The position numbers were made by a program, and so were the translations under genes. From contig NC_077238.1 of NCBI RefSeq assembly GCF_947179165.1, positions 42,771,793 through 42,835,792 on the forward strand: DNA of 64,000 nucleotides. Reading direction: 5' to 3'. Positions 1-11,054 of the stretch are shown here, piece by piece (within the stretch, counting starts at the first letter, position 1; the number at the start of each line of letters is the position of its first letter). Under the pieces are notes generated by a model that worked only from the letters and a program-made list of their open reading frames with translations, searched no databases and was not told the origin of the DNA. Origin of the DNA: Solanum dulcamara (Eukaryota; Streptophyta; Magnoliopsida; Solanales; Solanaceae).

Positions 1-1755
1 TTTCCCTTCGCATCTATCTCTGATTTTTGACCTTACCTTTTCAGGAAAATATGGGGTAATCCACTAAGAAATCTTTCTTTCCAGTAATCATTATTGCAAT
101 CTGATCTAATCATGACTTTGTTGATGAACATATATTTGTACCATCTAAAGTAAGTCTGTTTTTTCCAATAAATATTTTTAAGGATTTCTAGGCTCCTATC
201 TTGGAAGAGTCTAGGTTCTCCTACGAAGTGCTTTACAATGCAATAAACAAGGGTAGCTGTCGCATCTTCTACGACTGTTTCAGAAGCAGTTTCTACTCCA
301 TTTTCTACCTTCATAGCTCTTTTGGTAGTAACTGCGTTAAGAATTTTTGCCTTATTCTGCTCGGTAAGGTAGTTATCCCACCAATTCTTTATAGTACCAG
401 TAAAACCTGCAATAAGTCGAATTGCGGCATTTTTGTCACTGCAACCTATCATTTTGTAGGCAGTGATATTCATCCCCATTTCCTGGAGTCTTATAGATTT
501 GGCCTTCTGCCATTCCATATGTATTCCATTCTTGAATTCCATGCCCGTCTGTGGCTCCTTACGGATGAAGAGTATCTTCTTCAAACTGAACATCTGGGAA
601 GGAGGGTCTAGAGTAATAATTCCTTTTGTTGGGATATCTACTTGCAAAGAAATTTAGAGTGATGGCTCTAACTTGGTCTCGTTTGGTGATATTGAGTTTG
701 GAGAGCTGATCATTCATCCTTTCAAGGATGTCATTGGATTGACTAAGAGGATTTTCTAATTTAGGAAAGTCTTCCTTAGAAAATTCTGGAATCTTAAAAA
801 TGGGGTTCGTCTCAATGTGAGGACCAGAGTAAGAAGTACTAGGATTGTTTCCAATCTGGGAAATTCCTTTGTAACTGCTGCTTTTGGATTCTTCTATCTG
901 TTTTGAAACTATATGAAGGACCTGATTGGTGTAGTTATTCTGTTCATAAATGCTATTAATATCAGCAGCTGTAGGAAGAGAGGTATCCTTTTCAAGAGGT
1001 TGTTTGAAAGGAGAGGCTTTAATGATATTTTTTCTATAGGGAATACTAAGTCCTTCTAAAGAGGGAGTGATACTTTCTATCACCTGTTCTCTAGTGTACC
1101 ATTTGTTAACCAGAACTTGGACGGATGATTTAGTGTCATCGATTTGTCCTAAGTGTTCAAACTATTTGAAAAATTCAATTTCAGTTTTGAATCTTTCCAT
1201 GTCTCTAAATCATTTATCTCTAAAAGAGGTTCTTTGTTCTAAGGAGTAAGTGGCTTTGTACTAGTCAACTTTCTTTTGGTGTTCAGGAAGTTTCCACCAC
1301 TTTTTAAGCCTTCTTTTATCAAGAATAAAGGTATCATCGAAGGTTAGGACACCTATAAAGTCTTTTCTCTTATGCTCTGGCTTCATATCGCTAAGAGTGG
1401 GACTTTCAGGGTTCATAGTTTCGTAGTAGACTTTTGGGATAGTTCCTGAGAAGTCTATTCCATGGACTTTTCCCTGATCAATAGGTTCATTGGATGAATC
1501 GTCTCCCTCTCGGGGGCAAAAAGAAGAAGGTCGAGCTGAAGCCGAAGGCATTCGTCTACTTGAAGAAGCTTGACTGTAGGAGTTGGATCTTAAAAACTAA
1601 AGGTTAATAGATCCATCTGGAAATTGGATAACCCTGTCGATTTGAGATCGATCGGGTTGAATGGGTAGAGGATGAGTAATGGAATCAAATTTCCATTCTT
1701 CATCGGTCAAGATGTCGTCCCATTTAAGAAGCCTAGGGATGAAGGTAGTTTATTT
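1..1755 (-). pseudogene. Endogenous caulimovirid: movement-protein C-terminal half and coat-region fragment
   Basis: Reading leftward, a broken frame starts near 1755 with a stretch resembling the end of a caulimovirid movement-protein region. It continues through a Ser/Pro-rich linker (about 1551-1500) into a coat-protein-like region with the signature NNWWDNYL-type tryptophan block (here KNWWDNYL near 390-370) and a basic WYKYMF/RSDCN stretch near 110-60. Stops interrupt it near 1600 and 1150-1210, and frameshifts lie near 560-650 and again at 33-45, after which the frame runs off the window edge. These features are typical of integrated plant pararetroviruses (Caulimoviridae). I cannot separate solendovirus-like from florendovirus-like copies by eye. 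It cannot make an intact product. Confidence 0.75.
269..412 (-). repeat. 144-bp coat-region segment, copy 1 of 2
   Basis: This segment recurs at 3463-3606 in the same orientation with only a few substitutions over 144 bp. Here it sits in its expected place inside the coat-like region. The second copy sits next to RT-proximal sequence. Confidence 0.9.
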
Positions 1756-1759
1756 GATA

Positions 1760-2590
1760 AACTCTTATAAAATCCAAAATCCTTAGCATAAAATCCGTGT
1801 TATAATTCCATAAGTTATGCTTTCTAGACTTAGAAATATATGTAATATAATTTGATCATAACTTTCCTAAGAACTAACTATTACTATTCACTTATCTTCT
1901 CACGTACTGTAATCTAAGGCATACCTTTTCTAACGAATAATCATCAGTATACTGTTAATAGTGTTAATTTATCTATCTCTAAGGTAAAAAATAAGTTGCA
2001 AAACTGGTCTATTCCGAAAGAACCTTTTGAGAAAATTTACCAGTTAGGTAATTTTTCACTTTTTAAAAAATATAATATTAAGACGTGTGAGTCCACAATT
2101 GCTATCAATAATTGCCTTGAAACTATCAAGTTATTTATTGTTGCCAATATCAATAGATATCAAAAAGAGTTTAAATTTCTTCATATTGGTCTGGTCCAAG
2201 TAGCTGTTAAACCTCTCTTCCGTAAAGGCTTAAATATTCCTATTTGTCTTCTGCTTAGAGATGATAGACTTCTAAACTTTGATGACTCTCTATTAGAAGT
2301 TTTAGAAAGTAACCTAGCCAATGGCCGGTATACTTTAACTGTTACCCCAATTTCTCAGTCGATATCCATGATCCAAATATTATGGATACATTGACACTTA
2401 ATGTCAAAACCAAGAATATGAAAAGTAAGGCTGATACTAGAGAAATAGCTATAATATATAGGGTATATTACAAGCTAATGAAAACCACTATATCCCCAAA
2501 GGCTATATCCACTAGCGTCAAAGGAGTTACTACAGAGCTGAATGATTTATTGATGAAGCGGAAGTATTACAAACATGATTACAGATGAGA
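1760..2590 (+). pseudogene. Endogenous caulimovirid: movement-protein N-terminal half, inverted
   Basis: On the plus strand a frame is readable from about 1925, open from 1996 to 2394 and then shifted to 2382-2588. It resembles the 30K-type movement protein of plant pararetroviruses: the block FKFLHIGLVQVAVKPL near 2170-2215 is followed by a RKGLN/LLLRDDRLLNF stretch, then DTLTLNVKTKN near 2385-2420. Movement proteins of this family line or form plasmodesmal tubules. The coat half lies immediately to the left on the opposite strand, so the two halves of one viral region point in opposite directions. A frameshift near 2385 and a stop at 2588 break it. The identification rests on motif recognition only. 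The 1760-1920 part holds no clear coding signal. Confidence 0.7.
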
Positions 2591-2599
2591 GAGACTAAG

Positions 2600-2900
2600 A
2601 GAAAAATTGGTAGTAATTTTTTTTCTGATGTCTGCTAATGAAGTTATACAAGTCTTTATATAGATTTTAAAAGATAATGAGAATCCTACAGGCCTTCTTC
2701 TGATTGGCTGTTGAGGATTACCTTATCTTGGAGGGGTCCATTAGTTGGTGGACGTCTTCTTTTAGGGGTCCACTACTTTTGAGTAGTCAAAAGCTTGTCG
2801 GGAGCTTGTCTTTTTTTTCCGAATAAGTTAAAGAACTTTCGGTGGAGTGGGGTCCATTTTGATTAAATCAAAAGATATTCTGTCTCTTTTAGAGACTCAT
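2600..2900 (-). promoter_or_regulatory. Pararetrovirus-like pregenomic promoter remnant
   Basis: Read on the minus strand this non-coding stretch has a GACGTC palindrome (2751-2756), a CCAAT box (2702-2707) and a TATATAAAG TATA box (2654-2662) in promoter order, so transcription would go leftward. Three GGGGTCCA-type repeats lie at about 2733, 2766 and 2857. Position between the 3' block (2985-3810) and the movement-protein segment fits the intergenic region of a caulimovirid. Activity is not implied. Confidence 0.5.
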
Positions 2901-2984
2901 CTTTTTCTTCCATAATAATTCCGATACTTTCTATCTCTATTTGAAAGATTAATTATTCCGTGTTTTAAAACAATCAATCAGGAT

Positions 2985-3462
2985 TTAATCATCATATGGA
3001 TTGAAATAAGCTCTTGCTACTCCTTTAGGGTTTAGCATATCTCCATTATCATCACTTTGAGAAGAGGCTTCTTCTAGAAGGTGAAGGACTTCATTTTCAT
3101 TGGTGTTGTTATCCAAATCTGATAGGGCCTTTTCAAGTCTTTTCTTTAGATCACTCTTTGGTGACCGGTGTAGAGAAGGAGAACTTCTTGAAGAAGTTTG
3201 CTGAGTTTCTTTAGGGGCAGGAGACCATCCTTTGATAAGGATTTCTTTGGATAAATACTTGATTCTTTCAAATTCTCCAATTTTAAAAGTCCAACTCAAA
3301 ATATAAGAAATGTTTTTTTGAATAAAATATTTACACAATTGGATGTGCTCTGGTAAAGTAGAAATGCCTTGATCAATTTGAATTTGACTAAATTTTTCTG
3401 AAAATAATTTTGACAAAGTTTGATGGTTTCCTCCAAAACACTGCCATTATTCATAAAACCAA
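2985..3462 (-). pseudogene. Endogenous caulimovirid fragment of unknown part
   Basis: A minus-strand frame from 3416 to 2985 encodes 143 residues. The first part is amphipathic, and the rest is Ser/Pro-rich then acidic (DLDNNTNENE, EEASSQSDD). It follows the duplicated 144-bp coat segment with a frame change near 3416 and ends just before the promoter-like region, so in viral order it would lie at the 3' end of the coding region. I do not recognise a domain. It could be the polyprotein C-terminus or a fill-in of host sequence. Its assignment to the virus is inferred from its position between viral pieces. Confidence 0.4.
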
Positions 3463-3606
3463 CTACGACTGTTTCAGAAGCAGTTTCTACTCCATTTTCT
3501 ACCTTCACAGTTCTTTTGGTAGTAACTTCGTTAAGAATTTCTGCCTTATTCTGCTCGGTAAGGTAGTTATCCCACCAATTCTTTATAGTACCAGTAAAAC
3601 CTGCAA
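3463..3606 (-). repeat. 144-bp coat-region segment, copy 2 of 2
   Basis: Near-identical to 269-412, same strand. Its right edge at 3606 joins abruptly to RT-proximal viral sequence, marking a rearrangement junction. Confidence 0.9.
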
Positions 3607-3810
3607 ATTGGCCTAGCTTTTGTGGAAATGGCCTTTTCATTGAATCCATCAATATATGAAAGTTCAATCATGTGGGATTTTCGATCCCAAAAAGTATTAG
3701 GAAAATCAGGTAGCAAGCATTTTGTAAGCCTTTCCAAAGTTGTGAGTTCCTTTTGTATATCTGAGTGAGAGATAATAATAAAAGGTTGGGCATTTGCCTG
3801 TAACGCTGCA
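3600..3810 (-). pseudogene. Endogenous caulimovirid: protease-RT linker fragment
   Basis: A minus-strand frame, open for about 65 codons from 3800 to 3606, carries SHSDIQKEL, TFWDRKSHMIELSYID and STKARP blocks. These resemble the segment immediately N-terminal to, and starting, the reverse-transcriptase domain of plant pararetroviruses. The fragment stops where it meets the duplicated coat segment at 3606, so the RT domain itself is absent. Frame reading is by eye; family-level assignment is moderately secure, genus is not. Confidence 0.6.
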
Positions 3811-4045
3811 TGTCATTATTTATATTGTGTTTGATACAAATTAAACTTAGTGTCAAATATGTGTGTATGTGTTGGTAGGCTGAAGTTGGCTGCGACGCTA
3901 ACTGCCGGACGGTGGTGACTTTGAGGAGAAAAAAATCACCACTATTTCAACTGTTGGGATAATTTAAAAAGAGTGTTTTTGACTGTTATTTCCTATTGGA
4001 GTTAAGGTAGTCCAAGATATAAAAATTCATCAACCTTAAGCAATC
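3811..4045. other. Unassigned spacer
   Basis: No coding, LTR terminus or repeat is recognised between the pararetroviral block and the truncated Ty3 gag that follows. Confidence 0.5.
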
Positions 4046-4930
4046 TAGTATGAGTGTGAGGGAGTAAGCCCTTAAGTTCACTCAATTATTAAAATTTGCT
4101 CCATTCATGGTTGCCGACTCAAGAGCTCGTATGAGCAAGTTCGTGTCAAGTATGTCGGATATGTTTTTTAAGAAATGTAAGATGACCATGTTGATTCGGG
4201 AAATAGATATCTCTAGACTTATGACCTATGAGGAGCAAATAGAGAGTGAGAAGCTGGAGAAGAAAAATAGAGAGTCAAAGAGGCCAAGGACCGATAGGGT
4301 GATTTTTCTCATGCTAAGTCTTGAGGTGGTGGGCGTCCTCATTTTCGCCAAAGGTACTCCATTAAAGGATCTTCAAATGCCACTACTCCAAGGTTTGAAA
4401 AATATAGGGTGCCCAACCATGAGCCTCAAGGAGGTCCTCCTATTGGTCAAGTGACCCCCACATGCAAGAAGTGTGGAAAGAACCACATGGGTGAGTGTTT
4501 AGAGGGCTTGAATATGTGCTAACAATGTGGTAAGTCGGGTCATTATGCTAAGAAATATAAGGTTAAATAAGTTCGTCCTCAAGGACAAGTTGCTTAAGGT
4601 ACTCAAGTGCAACCAAAGGGTGGTCAACACAACAATCGATTTTATGTTCTTCATGGTAGGCAAGAGGTGGAGGATACTTTTGATGCTATTACCGGTATGT
4701 TATGGGTCTTTCACTATGATGTTTATGTCTTACTTGATCCGGGTGTAAATTTGTCTTTTGTTACTCCTTATGTGTCCATGAGATTTGATGTTAGCCCCAA
4801 AATCTTGTTAGAGACTTTCTCCATTTATACTCCGGTAGGTGAGTCGGTTATGCCCAAAAGAGTTTATAGAAGTTGTTCAGTTTCGGTTTTTCATCTATAT
4901 CGAGGTCTTGTTTTGGGTGATGAGATTTAG
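4046..4930 (+). pseudogene. Ty3/gypsy chromovirus gag-protease fragment
   Basis: The fragment opens inside gag (APFMVADSRARMSKFV near 4090-4140; MLIREIDISRLM near 4190). It then gives a zinc-knuckle pair near 4455-4555, where the first is CKKCGKNHMGEC and the second is degenerate, with an in-frame stop and the last Cys changed to Tyr. It ends in a retropepsin region with LLDPGVNLSFV near 4730-4760; the DPG form of the active site is common in this chromovirus group. Reading needs several frames (4107-4454, 4527-4748, 4607-4930). Neither an LTR with PBS on the left nor RT on the right is attached, so it is truncated at both ends. Confidence 0.8.
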
Positions 4931-5031
4931 GACACATAATTTTCAATTCCCTTGTAGACTTATTCAGTATCCCATCATCCTTATTAGGCCACTCCAGATA
5001 GAGATTTAGTGCCTCCATCTAGGGGTTGTAG

Positions 5032-6915
5032 TGTAACGTTTCTCAAAATGCACAAGTGCCTTAGGAAATGCCTTAGGAATAGGCCGCTTATGTAATGCGT
5101 TATCCTTAATCTTTTTGGAAAATCCAAGTTCGGAATATCGATCAGGGGTCAATACCTATGGGAAAAAGGTTTCAGTTGATATTTAGGACTTATATATCAG
5201 AACATAGATTTTCTAAGAAACTACACGAAACAGAAAGGTCTGCGATAGGTCTACGTCACAGACCTGGTAAGGATTTTTTGGCCTAGTTGGGTTTTTAATA
5301 AGGGCATCTTAGACTTTTCATAATTATTAGCTAATGAACCTAGATGTTTTTAAGACCAAATAAAACTCTATAAATTGACCTAAACCTTTAATTCTATTCA
5401 TTCTCCTACAATTCACCTACTCAAATATTTTTCTCTCTACAAAAGACTCTCAAGGTTTTCTATCAAATTAAAGTATGGTATTTTATTAGTTTTATGATCT
5501 CTATTCCTATTGCATGAATTATGATTGAAAATATGATCATGAGTCTATTTTGATATAAATTGATGGTTATTACATTGAATTGAAGAGTTTTCCCTTGAAT
5601 TCTCCTATTTTGATCTCTAGAGTTCATGATGTAAATTATGAGTATTTTGAATTATACTTCCAAAGGATATTATCTATATGAATTATGGATGGGCTAATAT
5701 AAAGTTTATAATCATGCATGTTTTCAAGTGAATTACATGATTTTCAAAGTGAATTGATTATGCAATTGAGTTTTACTCTAAGTTCAAGGTATGAGTTTTA
5801 TGCAAGTTATGAAGTAAGGTGACTTAGGGCTCTATGTGGTTATCTATGGCCTAAAAGGTGACTTAGGACCCTATGTGGTGACCTAAGGCCTAATGATATA
5901 AATTATGCAAATATGATTGTAATGATCAAAGGACAATTCTCACATTACAAGTATAATATGAAAATGAGATACTCTATGATTTCAAACCTATGATCAAGAC
6001 TATGAGATATGTAATTATGATTTTTATGCTATACATGTATTCCATGGGATTGGACTTAGCACCGAGTGGACTGAGGTGGGGGTCCTACGAAAAGCCTTAG
6101 TAGTAGCCTTATGTCCCATAAACTAAGTGCCACCATAGGTTGTCTTCATGGCTTAGCTATTGGATCCATATATAGCGTATGTATGACCCGCCTAGCGGGG
6201 TAGAGTCTTCCTTGGCAAGTAGATTCCCCTTTTCTTTATTGTATGGGGAGACAACAAGATTCCATATCATAGCTTGCATTGTCTTGTTGTCGGTTATGAT
6301 TTATAGCTCACATATGTATGATCTCCTAAGTATGTTATGATTTTTAATTTATGATTTTAAAATGCTTTGGTCAATATTATTTTATCATGAGTTTACTTAT
6401 TCCATCTTATCATGTATTTTACTTGTTCTTTGCATTTTATGATTTACGTTGCATGTCACACTCTCATACTTAGTACATTCCAATGAACTAATGCATATTT
6501 TTTCCTACATTGTCTCATAATGTCGGGTTGAGGTTGAAGATCATACTCATCTACATGGCTAGTTAGGCTTCCCTTTTCAGTGGCATTGTGGTGAGTCCTC
6601 ATTTATCGGGGACTAGTTGTTGAGTTAGTTACTATTTCCAAAAACTTTTGTTATATTTCATATTGAGGGTGATCTAGGAACATGTCTTAGCCCCCGCCCA
6701 TATTCATGAGTAGAGGCATATAGTTGGATAAATGTTTTGAGTCTATGTCGTGATGTGGCATTCTTCATTTACTATTCATGGTTTAGACTCTCTGATGATG
6801 TTTTTGCTTTTTATTTTACCTTATAAATACTTATGATATGTACAGGACGCTTGGTTGGAGTTCTTTGGGGTTTCAATCGCTATGTTACGACTTGTCCCTA
6901 GGTCGGGTCGTGAAA
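5032..6915 (+). mobile_element. Chromovirus-type LTR, possibly solo
   Basis: About 1.88 kb of non-coding AT-rich DNA starts TGTAACG and ends GGTCGGGTCGTGAAA, the latter a one-base decay of the GGTCGTGACA terminus seen elsewhere in this window. It holds an internal short repeat (GTGACTTAGG...CTATGTGGT units near 5818-5895). It separates two protease-containing fragments from different elements. No matching 5-bp duplication is visible (TGTAG on the left, AGTAA on the right), so it may be a solo LTR with decayed flanks or a 5' LTR joined to a deleted interior. Confidence 0.6.
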
Positions 6916-7392
6916 AGTAAAGGTTAGACAAGTAAATATGGTAGAACTTCTGGTAATGGTTCTATTATTCAGCATGGAGGTAGAGGTGTTTTTCAAACTT
7001 TAGGTGGTTGAGGTTCCTAATATGATGCTTTTCTAGGGAGACTTGAGGCTAAACCTTCAGATGCTGTAATCATAGGTATCATCTGGGTCTATCGACCAAC
7101 GTTAGTGTTATTTGATCTAGGGTCTACCTTCTTTTAAGTCTCTTCTTATTTTTCTTTTGGTCTTGAATTGATATGTGATTGTATACCTGTTCCTGCAATG
7201 TTTCTACACCCATTGGTGTACCTTTAGTGGTGGATCGAGTGTATCAATCCTATCTTGTTTCTTTGGCTGGAAATGACACTTGGGTAGACTCGATTATCTT
7301 GGGATTATAAATTGTAATATTATATTTGGTATGCACTTGCTCTCTCCTTGTCATGCGATTCTTGAATATTAGAATAAGATCTTTACCTTAGC
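6916..7392 (+). pseudogene. G1: Ty3/gypsy gag end and protease
   Basis: Degenerate plus-strand coding with an FLGRLEAKPSDAV-type start of the protease region, then VLFDLGSTFF near 7105-7135 (active-site DPG/DSG changed to DLG), then a FGMHLLSPCHAIL-type end near 7325-7365. Stops and frameshifts are frequent. The frame breaks at 7392 exactly where E1 begins and resumes at 17764 with the segment that normally follows protease, so this is the left part of one old element, here called G1. Confidence 0.7.
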
Positions 7393-9084
7393 TGTCACGA
7401 TCCAACCCCGTAGGCCATGACTAGGGTCTGACCTAGACCCCCATATATATAACTATCAAGTATAAGAACTATACACAAGAACCCCAGTGGGTAAAAACAT
7501 TTTCATGTGCATGTAGCCTCTTTCATTCGTATCATATCATGAAAGGACACACAATCCGACAAGGCTATCATAACATAAAAACATTTACAACTGAACAAAC
7601 TCACAAACAACCCACATACTTATGTCTACAGACTTCTACGAGTATTAACTATATCATATGGTGTGACAGGGCCTCCGCTGTACTACTGAATAAATGAATA
7701 TATACATCGAATGACCAGCATCAAAAGTTAGGCCTCGGAACAGTGGAGCACTTCCAACATAACTGAGTGGAAATCCTAAGCTGACGTATCTCCAAAATGA
7801 ACAGCTGTACCTGCGGGCATAAAACACAGCCCCCCAGAGAATGGAGGGTCAGTATGATATATGTATGAGTATATAAAGCATAACCTAACATAACTGAGAT
7901 AACAGCTGAAATAGGGATGCAGGAAACAAGTATGACACTTAATAATTCACTAGACCTGCATCTTATGAAAACAGGGCATATATATCATTCTCATATATCA
8001 CTCCCGGCCTGTTGTGGGACTCGGTGTTGCCATATCATCATATACAACATCATACCACCATATAAGATATCATTTCATACATTACAAGTACCTTACTATG
8101 TTCTCATATGTATGCCTATCTATCATATTTGTGCTTTTAGTGAGGGTCTTAGTGAAAGAGTAGTGTACATATCGTACCGCCCCTGACCTGCTATGGGACT
8201 TAGTGCCATTATCACATAATAAAATATGCCCAGGAATATTTTTCCCAATCTATAATGTAAAATAATACCGAGGAACATATGACCCGATCGATATTTTAAA
8301 ATATTCCCGAGGAACGTATGAACCAGCCTGCATTTTCCATCATCTCATCATATATATATCCATCCTGGGAATCAGTGACGAGCATCATCACATACGGCAT
8401 CATCGTATGCTTCACTTTATCATATACGACATTTTATCCTCGTATACTTCATATATATATATAGCTGGCCTGGGACTCGGTGAATAAATAGTAAAGCTAG
8501 GCACGACCGCATTCCCGACCCACTTATGGGACTCGGAGGTATATGGGTTACAGTGTGCACGAGTAGAGTAGTGAGAAACCATATGCAATTAAGTTATCAT
8601 TTGAGACTCAATAAAATAATCAAGTGAACCGTCACCTGAAGACCCGGGGAGTAGTTATCCGAGGTACCCCTTTAGATGCAATTAGGCTCACAGCAGCTGG
8701 AGCCTCAGAGATCACAGACATGCATCAAGATAATGCCACACAATTTATGCAATCAGAAACACAACGTCCATGGTTAGAGGCTCAACTTATGCAAGCAGAG
8801 GCAAAATTTATGCAATCAGAGACATTGATCATTTCAGAGCCTTTAGGGAGGGAAGCTTGTGCATTAAATTATTATTCATCAAATAGGAGACTCAAAGGTA
8901 GTAGTTCAACTACTTTATGAACTTTAAAATCAAGAAGTGCATAAGAATTATGCTTCATGCTTTCTATGCATCCAATTACTATTTCATACATATAGAAGGC
9001 TCAAGGGTAATAACTCAACTACCTTAAGAGCCTTGTCATTCAGAAGTGAACCAGAATTATGAGTCATGCATCATGATAAGATCT

Positions 9085-10106
9085 CATGAATAGAATTACC
9101 CCAAGCTTCATAAACATATCATTTGTCACTAATACCTAAGACATTGCAAAAGAGAAGAAAGGGTAGCTTCACATACCTGTTATGGACTACTTGCATCCAA
9201 GCTCGCTTTGTTACTTCTTTAACCTATTTAACATGAAAGTAATAGTAAAGTTAGTGACCTTCGACCTTCCATCTTGTAATTCCACCACCCACTACCCATA
9301 GGAACCAATTTCTTATTTTCCTTTCTTGACAAGTCTCGACTAGTCTATTAGTTAGTTAGAGGTTAACGAAATTCGGGCAGCATCTCCTTTATAACTTGCC
9401 CTATCCAAAATTCCAATTTAACCCCCAAAACATAGCAGCCAACCAACAACAACAATCAGCAACATATATTCAAGTAAGTTACTTCAATATTACACAATAC
9501 AAACTCCAAGAAATTCGCCCAAAATAAGGTTTTCAATAGTTAATCCGTAAAATCTCTAACCACGTAAAATGGAGGGTTACCCCAAAATAAGAGTTCATGA
9601 ATAGAATTACCCCAAGCTTCATAAACATATCATTTGTCACTTATACCTAAGACATTCCAAAAGAGAAGAAAGGGTAGCTTCACATACCTGTTATGGACTA
9701 CTTGCATCCAAGCTTGCTTTGTTACTTCTTTAACCTATTTAACATGAAAGTAATAGTAAAGTTAGTGACCTTCGACCTTCCATCTTGTAATTCCACCACC
9801 CACTACCCATAGGAACCAATTTCTTATTTTCCTTTCTTGACGAGTCTCGACTAGTCTATTAGTTAGTTAAAAGTTAACGAAATTCGGGCAACATCTCCTT
9901 TATAACTTGCCCTATCCGAACTTCCAATTTAACCCCCAAAACTAAGAAGCCAACCAACAACAACAATCAGCAGCATATATCTAAGTAAGTTACTTCAATA
10001 TTACACAATACAAACTCCAAGCAATTCGCCCAAAATCACAATACCAAAATAAGGTTTTCAATCGTTAATCCGTAAAATATCTAACCACGTGGAACAGAGG
10101 GTTAGG
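9085..10106. repeat. 511-bp tandem duplication inside an LTR
   Basis: The segment beginning CATGAATAGAATTACC at 9085 repeats from 9596. The copies differ at roughly 4% of positions by eye. The E1 5' LTR (from about 16148) has a single copy, so the duplication is private to this LTR. Confidence 0.9.
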
Positions 10107-10784
10107 TGGCTAAAACCAAAAGCGCCCACACCTATTTTAACCCACGTTCCATCCCTGCAACATGTCATAAAACCATCTCCAAATATAACACCACAATCGC
10201 AACAACATTATATAACCTTAACAACTTTAACTCGGCTAGAACGACTTCAAGATAGTTTTTTTCTAACGCCAAGCATACTTATGCAATTCTCTTATTTCCA
10301 GATTCGTTCAATACATGTAATATAATCCATAAAAACATTATTAACTTCACTTTGAAAGAAAGGACCTTACCTTGTCCAGAACTTGTCAAAGTTTTCCTCA
10401 GAAGTCCTTTTAACGTGCTGAAACGTAGTGGACTGTTTGTGTCATATTTTTGCTGCCCCAAATAGAAATTTTATTCTATTAAAAATTGTTATATCACCGT
10501 AGGATACCTTAAATAATTAATTTATGGATCAAAAATAGAGGACTTACCTTCCTCTAGCCAAAGCCGTAGCTCCCTCTCTAGCTTTCTAAGGTTTTTCTCT
10601 TCTTTTTTCAAAGGAAAAACATGCTGAAAATGAGATATAATCCAGAATATAACACATATATACACCTCTTTAGGAGGTGACATGTGGAAGACCCCTAGGG
10701 GTTACATGTGTCATCCCCCTAGGGTGCCACCTCACGCCATGCAACAACCCATATGCTGCCATGTGGCAGTGTGGTCCACCCCAT

Positions 10785-10850
10785 GCAGGTGAGTCACCTA
10801 CTTTCTTCAAGTAGGTGCATCACATACTTGCTTCAAGTAGGTGCATCGTC
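10785..10850. repeat. Palindromic GTAGGTG array, 3 units (E1 3' LTR)
   Basis: Three tandem units of the form AAGTAGGTGcatCACxTACTT, each an imperfect palindrome, just beyond the palindrome CTGCCATGTGGCAG (10756-10769). In the element's own direction this lies upstream of the TATA-like region, i.e. in U3. Confidence 0.8.
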
Positions 10851-11054
10851 TCCTTATTTCTCTTTCGTGGGTTCGTAATATCATCTCACTTTAAGAGCCT
10901 ATGTATTGCTTGCTACTTAAGCTTGACGTGTACTCAAGTAGCTTAGTTATGTAAGACATCCAAGTTGGTAGCTTATGCAAGTAAGTCAAGTACCACGACT
11001 CATTATTTGGCCTCCAACTCCTTCCAATCCCCTCTAGACCTATTACCAATCCCT

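Larger units (their letters stand above)
7393..11054 (-). repeat. E1 3' LTR, truncated, with internal tandem duplication
   Basis: It matches 14559-17763 along most of its length. Compared with that LTR it carries an extra 511-bp tandem copy (9085-10106) and lacks about 129 bp at the right end. There it passes directly into integrase/chromodomain coding near 11055, so the polypurine tract and the first part of the 3' LTR are deleted. Confidence 0.8.

Noticed and set aside
4730..4760. DPG instead of DSG/DTG in the protease loop as an unusual enzyme variant
   Set aside because: The same DPG form appears in E2 (LFDPGSTHSY) and is usual for this group of plant chromoviruses, so it is not a novelty.
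8624..8920. 98-residue plus-strand frame with MQSE/LMQAEA repeats
   Set aside because: It lies in the E1 LTR. The repeats come from ATGCAATCAGAGAC-type DNA repeats, and the sister LTR (15690-15960) interrupts the frame.
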